From assembly GCA_003931895.1 (NCBI GenBank), contig RRZV01000029.1, forward strand, positions 1-45,959: a stretch of 45,959 nt of DNA. The letters are read 5' to 3'. A program made the translations under genes and the position numbers. Under the pieces are notes generated by a model. It was not told where the DNA came from, made no database searches, and worked only from the letters and a program-made list of their open reading frames with translations. This DNA is from Mesohalobacter salilacus (GTDB lineage: Bacteria > Bacteroidota > Bacteroidia > Flavobacteriales > Flavobacteriaceae). Of the stretch, positions 9,059 through 18,235 are shown one piece after another. The first letter of the stretch is position 1, and each line of letters begins with the position of its first letter.

Positions 9059-11017
9059 TTAGTGTTCTATAGATTGAATTAACTTTTGGTTAATTACAAT
9101 ATCGTATTTTTCTTTCAGTTTAGCAATCCATTCTTCTTCTCTTACTTTTTGAAGATTACTAATAACTTGACCTCTAACTTCTTCAAATTTTAAGGGTTTT
9201 GACGGATGAACTTTTGAAATATCTAAAACAACATATTGGTTGTTATGTTGGTATAACTCTGGTTTGTTAGTTTGTAAATCAATATTTGAAGGTAAACTCG
9301 TATCATTAATTTCTGTTTCATTTAAAGTTTTAAAAATAGCATTAGGAAATTGCTTTCTTAAAACATTTATAGGGTCATCATCTATTTTACGTTTTATTTT
9401 TTTGGCTTCTTTTTTTGTAGAACTTGAAGCTAATAAAGCATTTATTTTTGTTGGGCTTACAAAATTACTTTTATGCGTTTCAAAATATTTTTTCTGGGCT
9501 AAAGAGTCTTCTTTTGTAGGATTCCAAATGTTTTGTTCCATAACTTCAAATAGCAAAAGCCCTTCGTAATAAGTTTTTATTTCGGCAGCAAATTCTGGAG
9601 AAACTTGCTCTAAATTTTGATTGTGAACCTCTATTAATTTAGCGTAGGAAAATTTATCTATGGCGGTGTTAATCTTTTGATTTAATGTGTTTTCTGTTAA
9701 ACTTCGCTGTTGCTTTTCAATGTATTCTAAAAATTGATTTAAGTTATATTCTCTACTATCAATTTTTAAAATCCATTCATTTTTATCGGCTTCTTTTTCC
9801 TTGTATCGCCATTTGAATTTTAGAATACTTTCATCTATTCTGTCTTCTAATGCTGAAAGCAATTCGTAATTAATATTGACTTCGTATTGATTCATCAAGT
9901 CTCTTTTGATGTTTTCAATCAACTTTTTAGACCGGTCTGAAGTTTTAATTTTTTTGACGATGTCTGTTTTTATTTCCTCTAAAGGCTTAACAGGAATTTC
10001 ATCAATATACTTAATAATATGCCAGCCAAATTTGGTTTTAAAAGGTTTTGAAATAGGATTGTTTTTGTCTAAAGAAAATGCAACTTCTTCAAATTTAGCT
10101 GAATTGAGTTGGCCAACGCCAAATGCTGATAATTTGCCGCCATTAGAAGCGGTAGGTTTATGGTCTGAAAATTGCTTAGCTAAATCTGCAAATTTTTCAC
10201 CATTTTGAAGTTTTTGATAAATCTTTTGAATTTCGGCTTTGGCATTATAAGTGCTGTCTTGTGATTGCAAATTCTTCATAATATGTGCCACTTCAAGACT
10301 TCCTCGCGACGGACGTTCATCATTTTTTTTGATAAGATGGTAACCAAATTGCGTTCTTACAGGTTGCGAAACTTCATTGACCTCAATATTATATACTGCA
10401 GTTTCAAAGGGATAAACCATCTTGTAAGCTTTGAACCAACCTAAACTACCTTTATTGATTTTTGCAGATGGGTCTTTAGAATATTTTAAAGCTAAGTCTT
10501 CAAATGACTCGCCATTTTCTATTTTCTTAAGCACGTCAATGGCAGTGTTATAGGCTTTGAGTGTATCTTCAGGCGTTGCATTTGGTTTAAGACTGATCAA
10601 AATATGACTGGCATTGACCTCGTTTGTCATTCTATGATATGTTTCTTGGACTAATTGCTCAGTCACTTTACCATTAGAAATATATTTGTCCGCCAACTGT
10701 TTGCGGTAACGTCCATATTCATTTAAAAATTTGGGCAAAGTATCTAAGCCTTTGTCTTTGGCAGCAACAACTTTTAACTTAAAACGCAAATACATTTCAG
10801 CGTATTCTTCTATACCCAATTTGTCATTCTCAAAATTGTTTTGTGAATTTTTTTGATATTGGTTTAAAAATTCGGTTTTGTAAACCTTAGTGTCATTGAT
10901 ACTAAAAACAAGACTGTCGCTAAGATTGGTTTGAGCTATAGAATAGGTAAAACTTCCCAAAATCAATATTGTGAATAGAAACATCGATTTTAAATTGAAA
11001 GCCACTTTAAGTTTCAT
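9059..11017 (-). CDS. Large peptidyl-prolyl isomerase with two rotamase domains
   Basis: A 652-aa exported protein (signal peptide about residues 1-29) and first gene of the operon. Two PpiC-type domains follow a SurA-like N-terminal chaperone segment. The first spans roughly residues 130-230 (ASHILISL to FGYHLIKK) and the second about 240-345 (VAHIMKNL to FGWHIIKYID). A long C-terminal part (about 350-652) is predicted helical and has no recognised domain. Expected role: outer-membrane or secreted protein folding. A TAAATTTG box on the minus strand at 11047-11040 is a likely promoter. Confidence 0.88.
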   Translation of the reverse strand: MKLKVAFNLKSMFLFTILILGSFTYSIAQTNLSDSLVFSINDTKVYKTEFLNQYQKNSQNNFENDKLGIEEYAEMYLRFKLKVVAAKDKGLDTLPKFLNEYGRYRKQLADKYISNGKVTEQLVQETYHRMTNEVNASHILISLKPNATPEDTLKAYNTAIDVLKKIENGESFEDLALKYSKDPSAKINKGSLGWFKAYKMVYPFETAVYNIEVNEVSQPVRTQFGYHLIKKNDERPSRGSLEVAHIMKNLQSQDSTYNAKAEIQKIYQKLQNGEKFADLAKQFSDHKPTASNGGKLSAFGVGQLNSAKFEEVAFSLDKNNPISKPFKTKFGWHIIKYIDEIPVKPLEEIKTDIVKKIKTSDRSKKLIENIKRDLMNQYEVNINYELLSALEDRIDESILKFKWRYKEKEADKNEWILKIDSREYNLNQFLEYIEKQQRSLTENTLNQKINTAIDKFSYAKLIEVHNQNLEQVSPEFAAEIKTYYEGLLLFEVMEQNIWNPTKEDSLAQKKYFETHKSNFVSPTKINALLASSSTKKEAKKIKRKIDDDPINVLRKQFPNAIFKTLNETEINDTSLPSNIDLQTNKPELYQHNNQYVVLDISKVHPSKPLKFEEVRGQVISNLQKVREEEWIAKLKEKYDIVINQKLIQSIEH

Positions 11018-11194
11018 AGATTGAAATTTTTACGACCGACAAATTTAGTAAATTCAAACTTCTAAAAGCTTAAATTTTTCAAAACAGTTAAAGGATGTCT
11101 TATCAGAATTTTAAAAGCTAGAATACTGTCAATTTATTTATAAATATCAAGGTCATAATACATATCTTTCTTTAGCTTTAATTTAATTTGTATT

Positions 11195-11647
11195 ATGATT
11201 TATGACACAGAAATTATCATAAACAAACCCATTGATGAGGTGATGGAGCTCTTTAAAAATCCAGACCATCTTAAGTCATGGCAACGCGGGTTAAAATCAA
11301 CTAAGTTGCTAAAAGGCAAAAGCGGGCAATTAGGCGCTAAACGTAAACTAAATATCAATCTTGAGGGTCGTGATATTGAAATGATTGAAACCATTACCAA
11401 ATGCGATTTACCAAAACATTGGTACGCGCGATATACATCAAAAGGTTTGGTGAGTTACCAAAAAAAATACTTTGAAAGATTAGAAGACAATAAAACCTAT
11501 TGGAAAACCACAAGCCGATTTGAGTTCCACGGCTATATGAGAATTGTCGGTCAATTGTTGCCCGGTATTTTTAAACGCCGCTCTAAAACTGTGATGCAAG
11601 ATTTTAAAAACTTTGCTGAGAATAGAAAAAATGTAAATCTGTCTTGA
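11195..11647 (+). CDS. SRPBCC-family (START-like) protein
   Basis: A 150-aa single-domain protein of the Bet v1/SRPBCC fold. It shows the typical opening (EIIINKPIDEVMELFKNPDH) and the LKSWQRGLKS loop, then alternating strands. These proteins bind hydrophobic ligands; the ligand here is unknown. It stands alone between two minus-strand units. Confidence in the fold is high and in any function low. Confidence 0.75.
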   Translation: MIYDTEIIINKPIDEVMELFKNPDHLKSWQRGLKSTKLLKGKSGQLGAKRKLNINLEGRDIEMIETITKCDLPKHWYARYTSKGLVSYQKKYFERLEDNKTYWKTTSRFEFHGYMRIVGQLLPGIFKRRSKTVMQDFKNFAENRKNVNLS

Positions 11648-11803
11648 TTAATCATAATGAAATCTACAGGCATAAATATAAGTATTAAAATATATCTATT
11701 TAGGTTTTCTAATTTGTATCGTGTATCATTAGTGGCGTAAAAAAAGTCAACACATTTTCTTTTCATTCATAAGGATAGAAAAAAATCTCAAACCTTAAAC
11801 CTG

Positions 11804-11815
11804 CCTGCCGGCAGG
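11804..11815. repeat. CCTGCCGGCAGG palindrome
   Basis: A perfect 12-bp GC-rich palindrome in an otherwise AT-rich gap. It looks like the core of a dispersed palindromic repeat I recall from flavobacterial intergenic DNA; only one copy is visible here. Confidence 0.5.
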
Positions 11816-11883
11816 TAGTATTCCGCCTAAACTCAGCCAATAATGATACACATTGTTACCATTAGTATTTTTCAGATTTTGAT

Positions 11884-12207
11884 TTAGTCAACAAACGTTT
11901 CTTTGATTATACTTTTACAATTGGATATTTCAGATTTTGTTAATCGGTCAAATATTTTTAAAATTCGAGACTTGTCAATTGTCTGAATTTGGTCAATCGC
12001 AATCATTCCGTTTTTACCGTTATGTTTTACGTCTATTCTTGTTGGATATTTTTTAAGATTAGTCGTCATTGGAGCAACTACAATGGTTTTCAGGAACTTG
12101 TTAATTTCGTTTGGTGATATAATTACACAAGGTCGAGTTTTTTTAATTTCACTTCCAATCGTTGGATCAAGATTTACGAGAACAATTGAATATTGTTTTA
12201 ATTCCAT
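11884..12207 (-). CDS. MazF/PemK-family toxin
   Basis: Probable sequence-specific mRNA endoribonuclease. The 107-aa protein carries the family blocks VLVNLDPTIGSEIKKTRPCV, VVAPMTTN and GMIAIDQIQTIDKSR, including the conserved Arg of the TRP motif and the late Asp-Gln-Ile segment. It begins inside the antitoxin gene (10-bp overlap at 12198-12207), the usual coupled arrangement. The pair sits beside the pyrG fragment in a patch with other signs of insertion. Confidence 0.88.
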   Translation of the reverse strand: MELKQYSIVLVNLDPTIGSEIKKTRPCVIISPNEINKFLKTIVVAPMTTNLKKYPTRIDVKHNGKNGMIAIDQIQTIDKSRILKIFDRLTKSEISNCKSIIKETFVD

Positions 12208-12443
12208 TCTTCGAAGTTTTCATCGTCAAAAACATCATCAAGTAATAAATTATCATCATCATTAGCATTCATTTCTCTAAATGCACTTTCCCAATTTTTC
12301 CTCGGCTTATCAATTGGTTTAAGGATTATTTGCCCTTTTTCCAAAATCATTTCAACTTTGTCTTTTATGTTGTACTTTTCTAAAATCGTCTTACTTAAAC
12401 GCAAACCTTTTGAATTTCCAATTTTTATAATTGCTGTTTCCAT
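12198..12443 (-). CDS. MazE-like AbrB-domain antitoxin
   Basis: The N-terminal half (METAIIKIGNSKGLRLSK) is a SpoVT/AbrB swapped-hairpin DNA-binding domain; the acidic C-terminus (DDDNLLLDDVFDDENFEEW) is the typical flexible toxin-binding tail. I choose the ATG at 12443 (81 aa), which begins the AbrB domain exactly, over an upstream start at 12473. A perfect palindrome 9 bp ahead of this ATG is a plausible autoregulation site. Confidence 0.88.
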   Translation of the reverse strand: METAIIKIGNSKGLRLSKTILEKYNIKDKVEMILEKGQIILKPIDKPRKNWESAFREMNANDDDNLLLDDVFDDENFEEWN

Positions 12444-12452
12444 AACTGATAA

Positions 12453-12466
12453 TTTGTAATTACAAA
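12453..12466. promoter_or_regulatory. Palindromic operator candidate of the MazEF pair
   Basis: TTTGTAATTACAAA is a perfect 14-bp palindrome starting 10 bp ahead of the antitoxin ATG. MazE/MazF complexes commonly repress their own promoter through such sites; the assignment here rests on position and symmetry. Confidence 0.5.
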
Positions 12467-12542
12467 GTAACAACTTTTATTGTTTTTCACAAATTTTTTT
12501 CAGAACTAATGGCAACTATAAATACTTAAATTTTTTCTTAAA

Positions 12543-12659
12543 CTATTTTAAACACAAAGCATGTTCTTTTGCCGCTTCAATAAAAGACACAAACAACGGA
12601 TGCGGATCAGCTAACGTACTTTTGTATTCAGGATGAAACTGAACCTCAATAAACCAAGG
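12543..12659 (-). pseudogene. Fragment of a second pyrG 3' end
   Basis: Thirty-eight codons plus a stop, running from [15 protein letters not shown] to [11 protein letters not shown]. It aligns without gaps to the C-terminus of the CTP synthase encoded 631 bp away (33 of 38 residues identical, DNA about 90 % identical from 12547 to 12657). It has no start codon. Similarity stops abruptly at its upstream end. The differences mix silent and conservative changes, which suggests it came from a diverged functional pyrG rather than decaying in place. Confidence 0.85.
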
Positions 12660-12734
12660 TTGAACAGTTGATTAACATGAGTTAAAACTGAAGATAACTT
12701 AATCAAAAATTGAGGTAATTGTCAAACTTTATAC

Positions 12735-13124
12735 TTAGTAAGTACAAAACGAGTTTAAATCTGGCACCTGCGGAAGAAATTTTGATAAATCGTTTTGGTA
12801 GCCTTCATAGGGATTTTTAAAAAACTTTTTATCTATTTTGTTAAAATTTACATCCAAGCTGTTAGAATGAAAAGACTTTGAATTATCAACCAAAATACTG
12901 TAACTTGTAGAAGAATTTAAAGGTTTTTTGGTATTAAAAATTTCATTTAAAGAATTAGTATTTAGTAAATTAGCATCTTTTTTATTTTGAAAATTGTAAT
13001 GAATTTTTAAGTTTTCATTTTGGTTTAATTTCAGTTCAAAAGCATTAAAATCAAACTCAAACTGACTTTGTGCAAAAGATGCTGAATAAAACATCAAGAC
13101 CAATATGAGTATTATATTTTTCAT
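12735..13124 (-). CDS. Orphan secreted protein, unknown function
   Basis: A 129-aa protein with a clear signal peptide (MKNIILILVLMFYSASFAQS). The mature part is rich in Asn, Phe, Lys and Ser, has one cysteine near the C-terminus and no recognised domain. It lies between the true pyrG 3' end and its duplicated fragment, so it looks like cargo of an insertion or recombination. A TATCTTTG box on the minus strand at 13151-13144 is a possible promoter. Confidence 0.6.
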   Translation of the reverse strand: MKNIILILVLMFYSASFAQSQFEFDFNAFELKLNQNENLKIHYNFQNKKDANLLNTNSLNEIFNTKKPLNSSTSYSILVDNSKSFHSNSLDVNFNKIDKKFFKNPYEGYQNDLSKFLPQVPDLNSFCTY

Positions 13125-13173
13125 TTACTTTTTTCTAAGTACATCAAAGATAAAGATTTTATTTTATCTATAA

Positions 13174-14793
<1,620 letters not shown>

Positions 14794-14864
14794 TTATTGA
14801 TGTCTTTATGGGATGCAAAAATAGAGATTAATCTTAACATAACTCGCCTGCGCGTCTATATATT

Positions 14865-15095
14865 TTAAGTGTTTTTCAAAGGTCTAATTAAATCCTCTAA
14901 ACCATTGGCTTTCAGTTCTAAAATTTCCTGCATTTGTAAGCCCAATTTATTTTTTGGAAATCCTTTGTTTTTATACCACACCAAATAATATTCAGGAATA
15001 TCAATCAAAAAATAGCCTTTGTATTTTCCAAAAGGCATTATGGTGTTCGCAAGGGTTTTGAGGTAAACTTTAGAATTCAATTTTTTATAATTCAA
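14865..15095 (-). CDS. DUF3820 family protein
   Basis: A 76-aa protein with the DUF3820 hallmark MPFGKYKGYFLIDIPEYYL, followed by a tryptophan and a KGFP turn. The same small fold occurs at the C-terminus of the exonuclease gene nearby (FGFGKHKGKKVEDV). The start is uncertain: a TTG at 15095 keeps residues usually found in the family, while an internal ATG at 15038 would begin at MPFGKYKG. Function is unknown. Confidence 0.75.
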   Translation of the reverse strand: MNYKKLNSKVYLKTLANTIMPFGKYKGYFLIDIPEYYLVWYKNKGFPKNKLGLQMQEILELKANGLEDLIRPLKNT

Positions 15096-15189
15096 GATTA
15101 ATCAGCAGGCATAAAATAACTAATTTAAAAAATTCACTTCAAAGATAAACCAAACAAGACATCAGTAAAAAGAATTATTGACCTTAACT

Positions 15190-15229
15190 TTGCGTCCCTT
15201 GCGAAAAACCTTGCGTCCCTTGCGGTTTA
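15190..15229. repeat. TTGCGTCCCTTGCG direct repeat
   Basis: TTGCGTCCCTTGCG occurs at 15190-15203 and again at 15211-15224, then GGTTT follows. A related element lies in opposite orientation at 37423-37465, so this is a dispersed repeat family within the window. Confidence 0.6.
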
Positions 15230-15251
15230 AAACAGAATGTTGAGTAAATCC

Positions 15252-15878
15252 TTACCATTTTTGTGACTTCAAAACCATCAAAAACTTTAACCATAGTTGT
15301 TTAAAACTATACTGCCAATATATTTTTTTTGATGAACTTTTGTTGTGTTTTTTGTCAAATTCAGCTAAAGCTAAACTTAAATCACCCTTGGCATTAATGG
15401 CTTCCCAAAAGCTTTTAAAACCAGTTTTAATTTCATTTAACTCAATTTCTACTTGATGTGGTTTGTCTTTTAAAAAATGCTCAATATTAGAGTTGACCGT
15501 TTCAACATAATCTAAGCAAACTTCGAAGCGTTCATTTGAATTCAATTGTTCCGGTGGCAATTGCTTTATACCATTGGCATAAGCATAAATCATACTTTTT
15601 GGCAATAAAAATCGACGCATAAAACTGTTTGCTGTAGCTTCAGCATCGCGCTTTAAGTGAATGTAAAAGGCTTGTTTGCCATAAATTTCATCCAATTGAC
15701 CGAGTTGCCAACTCAGCCTATTGTCTGCTTCAATATGATTTTCAGGAAATTTAAATCTTGCTTTACCGCATTTATCACTTAAAGATTCGTGAGCAGCCGT
15801 ATAATTAGAGATGTGTTGGCAAGCTTTTATAAAACCTTTAGAGCCACTTCGGCCAGTGCACAACACAAATACATTCAT
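15252..15878 (-). CDS. Sulfotransferase-like P-loop protein
   Basis: Opens with MNVFVLCTGRSGSKGFIKAC, the 5'-phosphosulfate-binding loop pattern of sulfotransferases (TGRSGS) next to a beta strand. A later segment IHLKRDAEATANSF resembles the 3'-phosphate-binding RDP-like block. Length is 208 aa from the ATG at 15878; a GTG one codon upstream also exists. The acceptor substrate is unknown. Its start lies 4 bp beyond the exonuclease stop, so it is probably cotranscribed. Confidence 0.65.
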   Translation of the reverse strand: MNVFVLCTGRSGSKGFIKACQHISNYTAAHESLSDKCGKARFKFPENHIEADNRLSWQLGQLDEIYGKQAFYIHLKRDAEATANSFMRRFLLPKSMIYAYANGIKQLPPEQLNSNERFEVCLDYVETVNSNIEHFLKDKPHQVEIELNEIKTGFKSFWEAINAKGDLSLALAEFDKKHNKSSSKKIYWQYSFKQLWLKFLMVLKSQKW

Positions 15879-15882
15879 CACT

Positions 15883-16656
15883 TTAAGATTTAGTAGCGAG
15901 TTTACGTAATTTTATGGCTGTTAAAACTTTTTTCGTATATAATGGGAAATCAGCATTTTGAATCCAATTGTAATAACCTGGTTCACGGTCTAAAACGTCT
16001 TCAACTTTTTTGCCTTTGTGTTTGCCAAAGCCAAAAACTTCTTCACCATCTTTATTGTATTGCACCATGCCAGCAAAGTCTGCAAACTTTTTATGCGCAC
16101 TAAATTCCGAAAGCCATTTGGTATTGTTTTCTAAATCTTCGTAGCGGTCGAGTTGAGATTTTAAAACTTCATAGGTAGCATTGGTGTCAGCTTCTGCACT
16201 ATGAGCATCGGTTAAATCTTTGTCACAATAAAATTTGTAAGCCGCTTCTAAGGTGCGTTTTTCTTTTTTGTGAAAAATGGTTTGCACATCAATTTTAACG
16301 GCATTTTTCATATCAAAATCAACTTCAGCCCTTAGCATTTCTTCTGCCAGTAAAGGGATATCAAAACGGTTTGAATTATACCCGGCCAAATCAGAATCTT
16401 TGATAAAATTATAGATTTTTGTGGCTAATTCTTTAAACATAGGTTCGTTTTCAACATCTTTATCATAAATACCATGAATCTCACTAACTTCTTTTGGAAT
16501 GGGCATTTCAGGATTAATCCTTAACGTGATACTTTCTTTATTTTGGTTAGGAAACACTTTTAAAATTGAAATTTCCACAATTCGGTCTTTGGCAATATTA
16601 GTGCCGGTGGTTTCCAAATCAAAAAAGCATAAAGGTTTAGATAGGTTTAAATCCAT
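15883..16656 (-). CDS. DEDDh 3'-5' exonuclease with ExoX-like C-terminus
   Basis: Related to the DNA polymerase III epsilon subunit and exonuclease X. Catalytic acidic residues are visible in FFDLETTG (Asp13, Glu15), NRFD (Asp99) and DAHSAEADT (His152, Asp157). A C-terminal 45-residue segment (FGFGKHKGKKVEDVLDREP) matches the small domain found at the end of ExoX-type nucleases and in DUF3820. It probably works in repair or proofreading of DNA. A TAACTTTG box lies on the minus strand at 16678-16671, just ahead of the ATG. Confidence 0.88.
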   Translation of the reverse strand: MDLNLSKPLCFFDLETTGTNIAKDRIVEISILKVFPNQNKESITLRINPEMPIPKEVSEIHGIYDKDVENEPMFKELATKIYNFIKDSDLAGYNSNRFDIPLLAEEMLRAEVDFDMKNAVKIDVQTIFHKKEKRTLEAAYKFYCDKDLTDAHSAEADTNATYEVLKSQLDRYEDLENNTKWLSEFSAHKKFADFAGMVQYNKDGEEVFGFGKHKGKKVEDVLDREPGYYNWIQNADFPLYTKKVLTAIKLRKLATKS

Positions 16657-16812
16657 GTGTATTTTTTTAACAAAGTTAAGCTTTTAGTGAGATTTTAGAA
16701 GCTATCGACATTCTTCTTATGTAATATTTATCTAAAAGATAAAATGAATCGTCTATTGCATTGAAAGATTTTATAAGCGAAGAGGCAATCTTATGAATTA
16801 TATTTCAAATAG

Positions 16813-17442
16813 TTAACCTTTATACTTCTGTGGTAAATACACAATTTTTTTTGTGTCAAAAAATTCTTCTTCAAAATAATTTGAGATAGGAATAACTTCA
16901 GCATTTTTATAAGGTTTGAGCTCCTCAGATAAATCACCACCTTTTAAATAAATGATACCATTTTTAAGCTGATGTTGAGAATGTTTAGCGATTTTACCTT
17001 TAGTCCATTTTACAAATGTGGGCATAGCAGCCACAGCACGGCTAATGATAAAGTCATATTGACCTTTAGTGTTTTCTACTCTGTCGTTAATAGATTTTAC
17101 GTTTTCAAGGCTTAAGCCCTCTACAACTTCGTTCACCACTTTTATCTTTTTACCAATACTATCGACCAAAACAAATTGTGTTTCAGGAAACAAAATTGCC
17201 AGAGGAATACCTGGGAAACCGCCACCAGTGCCAACATCAATAATTTTTGAATCTGGTTTAAACTGAATAAATTTTGCAATCGCTAAACTGTGTAAAACGT
17301 GTCTCAGATAAATTTCATCGATGTCTTTTCTTGAAACGACATTAATTTTTTGATTCCAGTCTTTGTATAACTGAGATACTTTTTCAAATTGTTGAGTTTG
17401 TTCTAAAGTTAAATCAGGAAAGTATTTTGAGATGATTTTCAA
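16813..17442 (-). CDS. rsmG: 16S rRNA (guanine-N7) methyltransferase RsmG
   Basis: Methylates N7 of G527 in 16S rRNA using S-adenosylmethionine. The SAM-binding motif IIDVGTGGGFPGIPLAI and the downstream VDSIGKKIKVV and SRAVAAMP blocks are intact. The 209-aa length is normal. The start is TTG at 17442 since no ATG precedes the conserved N-terminus (KIISKYFPDLT). Loss of this enzyme is known to give low-level streptomycin resistance in other bacteria. Confidence 0.93.
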   Translation of the reverse strand: MKIISKYFPDLTLEQTQQFEKVSQLYKDWNQKINVVSRKDIDEIYLRHVLHSLAIAKFIQFKPDSKIIDVGTGGGFPGIPLAILFPETQFVLVDSIGKKIKVVNEVVEGLSLENVKSINDRVENTKGQYDFIISRAVAAMPTFVKWTKGKIAKHSQHQLKNGIIYLKGGDLSEELKPYKNAEVIPISNYFEEEFFDTKKIVYLPQKYKG

Positions 17443-17730
17443 ATCTTAATTTTTGAGTAAAATTAAGCTAATTAGGATAAAATGAGTTTATCTCTGCTAA
17501 AATTCTAACTTCTTTCTACGGTTTTTATTATAAATATGATATACGCAATAAAAAAGCTAAATTAATAGATAAATATTAATAATATTTATTAAATAAAATA
17601 TTTAATATGTTAAAATTCTATATTTAAAATAAAATACATAATTTATAATGATTATAAATAAATAACCTAGAATTATTAAATTTTAATAAAATATGTTAAA
17701 ATATCCTTGATATATAATTATTAAAAATTT

Positions 17731-17740
17731 AAAATACCCC
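17731..17740. promoter_or_regulatory. AAAATACCCC half-site, PII promoter region
   Basis: AAAATACCCC followed by TAAATTG resembles the left arm of the inverted repeat at glnN (AAAATTACCCC). It lies about 100 bp upstream of the presumed -7 box. It is weaker than the other sites because one T is missing. Confidence 0.4.
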
Positions 17741-17801
17741 TAAATTGAAATATTATTAAAATTATAAAATAGTATAAAATAAAAATAACAATATAAAAAT
17801 A

Positions 17802-17813
17802 GGGGGTAATTTT
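17802..17813. promoter_or_regulatory. GGGGGTAATTTT motif, PII-amt promoter
   Basis: The same GGGGTAATTTT sequence stands upstream of glnN at 20766-20776. Here it ends 19 bp before a TATGTTTG box; at glnN it ends 9 bp before a TATTTTAG box, a difference of one helical turn. It is a candidate binding site for a shared nitrogen regulator. Confidence 0.55.
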
Positions 17814-17832
17814 TTTAAAACAATAAAATATA

Positions 17833-17840
17833 TATGTTTG
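17833..17840 (+). promoter_or_regulatory. Putative -7 box of the PII-amt operon
   Basis: TATGTTTG matches TAnnTTTG and lies 36 bp upstream of the PII ATG. No TTG is present near -33, which would fit a promoter that needs an activator. Confidence 0.5.
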
Positions 17841-17876
17841 CCCCCTAAATTAATTAAAACCCAAAAATTAATTAAC

Positions 17877-18215
17877 ATGAAAAAAATTGAAGCCATTATT
17901 AGGAAATCAAAATTTGATGAAGTGAAAGAAGCTTTGCATCAAGTTGAAGTCAACTTTTTCAGTTACTGGGATGTGACTGGAGTTGGAAATGAAAAAGAAG
18001 GCCATGTATATCGTGGTATTTCTTACAGTACAACAGATATTCAAAGGCGGTATTTGACCATCGTCGTTTCAGATGATTTTGCTCAGCGCACTGTTGATGC
18101 TATTCTTGAGAAAGCCTATTCAGGAAGAGTAGGTGACGGTAAAATATTTATTTCTGAAGTTTTAGATGCTTATAGAATAAGAACAAAAGAACACGGTAAG
18201 TCGGGAATTAACTAA
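17877..18215 (+). CDS. PII nitrogen regulatory protein (GlnB/GlnK type)
   Basis: A 112-aa PII signal protein encoded just before the ammonium channel, so probably a GlnK-like regulator of that channel. The core is typical (MKKIEAIIRKSKFDEVKEAL, GDGKIF, YRIRT). The T-loop differs: GVGNEKEGHVYRGISYS has Glu39 where Escherichia coli GlnB has Gln39, and an Arg (Arg57) near the usual Lys58. Tyr50 corresponds to the uridylylated Tyr51. I use the ATG at 17877, which begins the conserved sequence; the non-ATG start at 17838 adds 13 unconserved residues. Confidence 0.92.
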   Translation: MKKIEAIIRKSKFDEVKEALHQVEVNFFSYWDVTGVGNEKEGHVYRGISYSTTDIQRRYLTIVVSDDFAQRTVDAILEKAYSGRVGDGKIFISEVLDAYRIRTKEHGKSGIN

Positions 18216-18235
18216 AAACAAAAAAAACAAACATT

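Larger units (their letters stand above)
17443..17876. other. Very AT-rich regulatory gap ahead of the nitrogen operon
   Basis: 434 bp, almost entirely A and T between 17540 and 17830, with no credible ORF. The only G/C clusters are ATACCCC at 17734-17740, GGGGGTAAT at 17802-17810 and CCCCC at 17841-17845. The last two flank the presumed promoter of the PII gene, and all resemble the motif upstream of glnN. The rest may be a bendable or easily melted tract. Confidence 0.6.

Noticed and set aside
12543-12659. Short functional protein in the pyrG fragment
   Set aside because: No start codon and it aligns end to end with the pyrG C-terminus, so it is a fragment.
17802-17840. Sigma-54 promoter for the nitrogen operon
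   Set aside because: No TGGCAC-N5-TTGC-like pair at the correct spacing is present, and a TAnnTTTG box is.
17838-17876. Upstream non-ATG start for the PII gene
   Set aside because: The added 13 residues are not part of the PII fold and overlap the presumed -7 box; the ATG at 17877 begins the conserved sequence.
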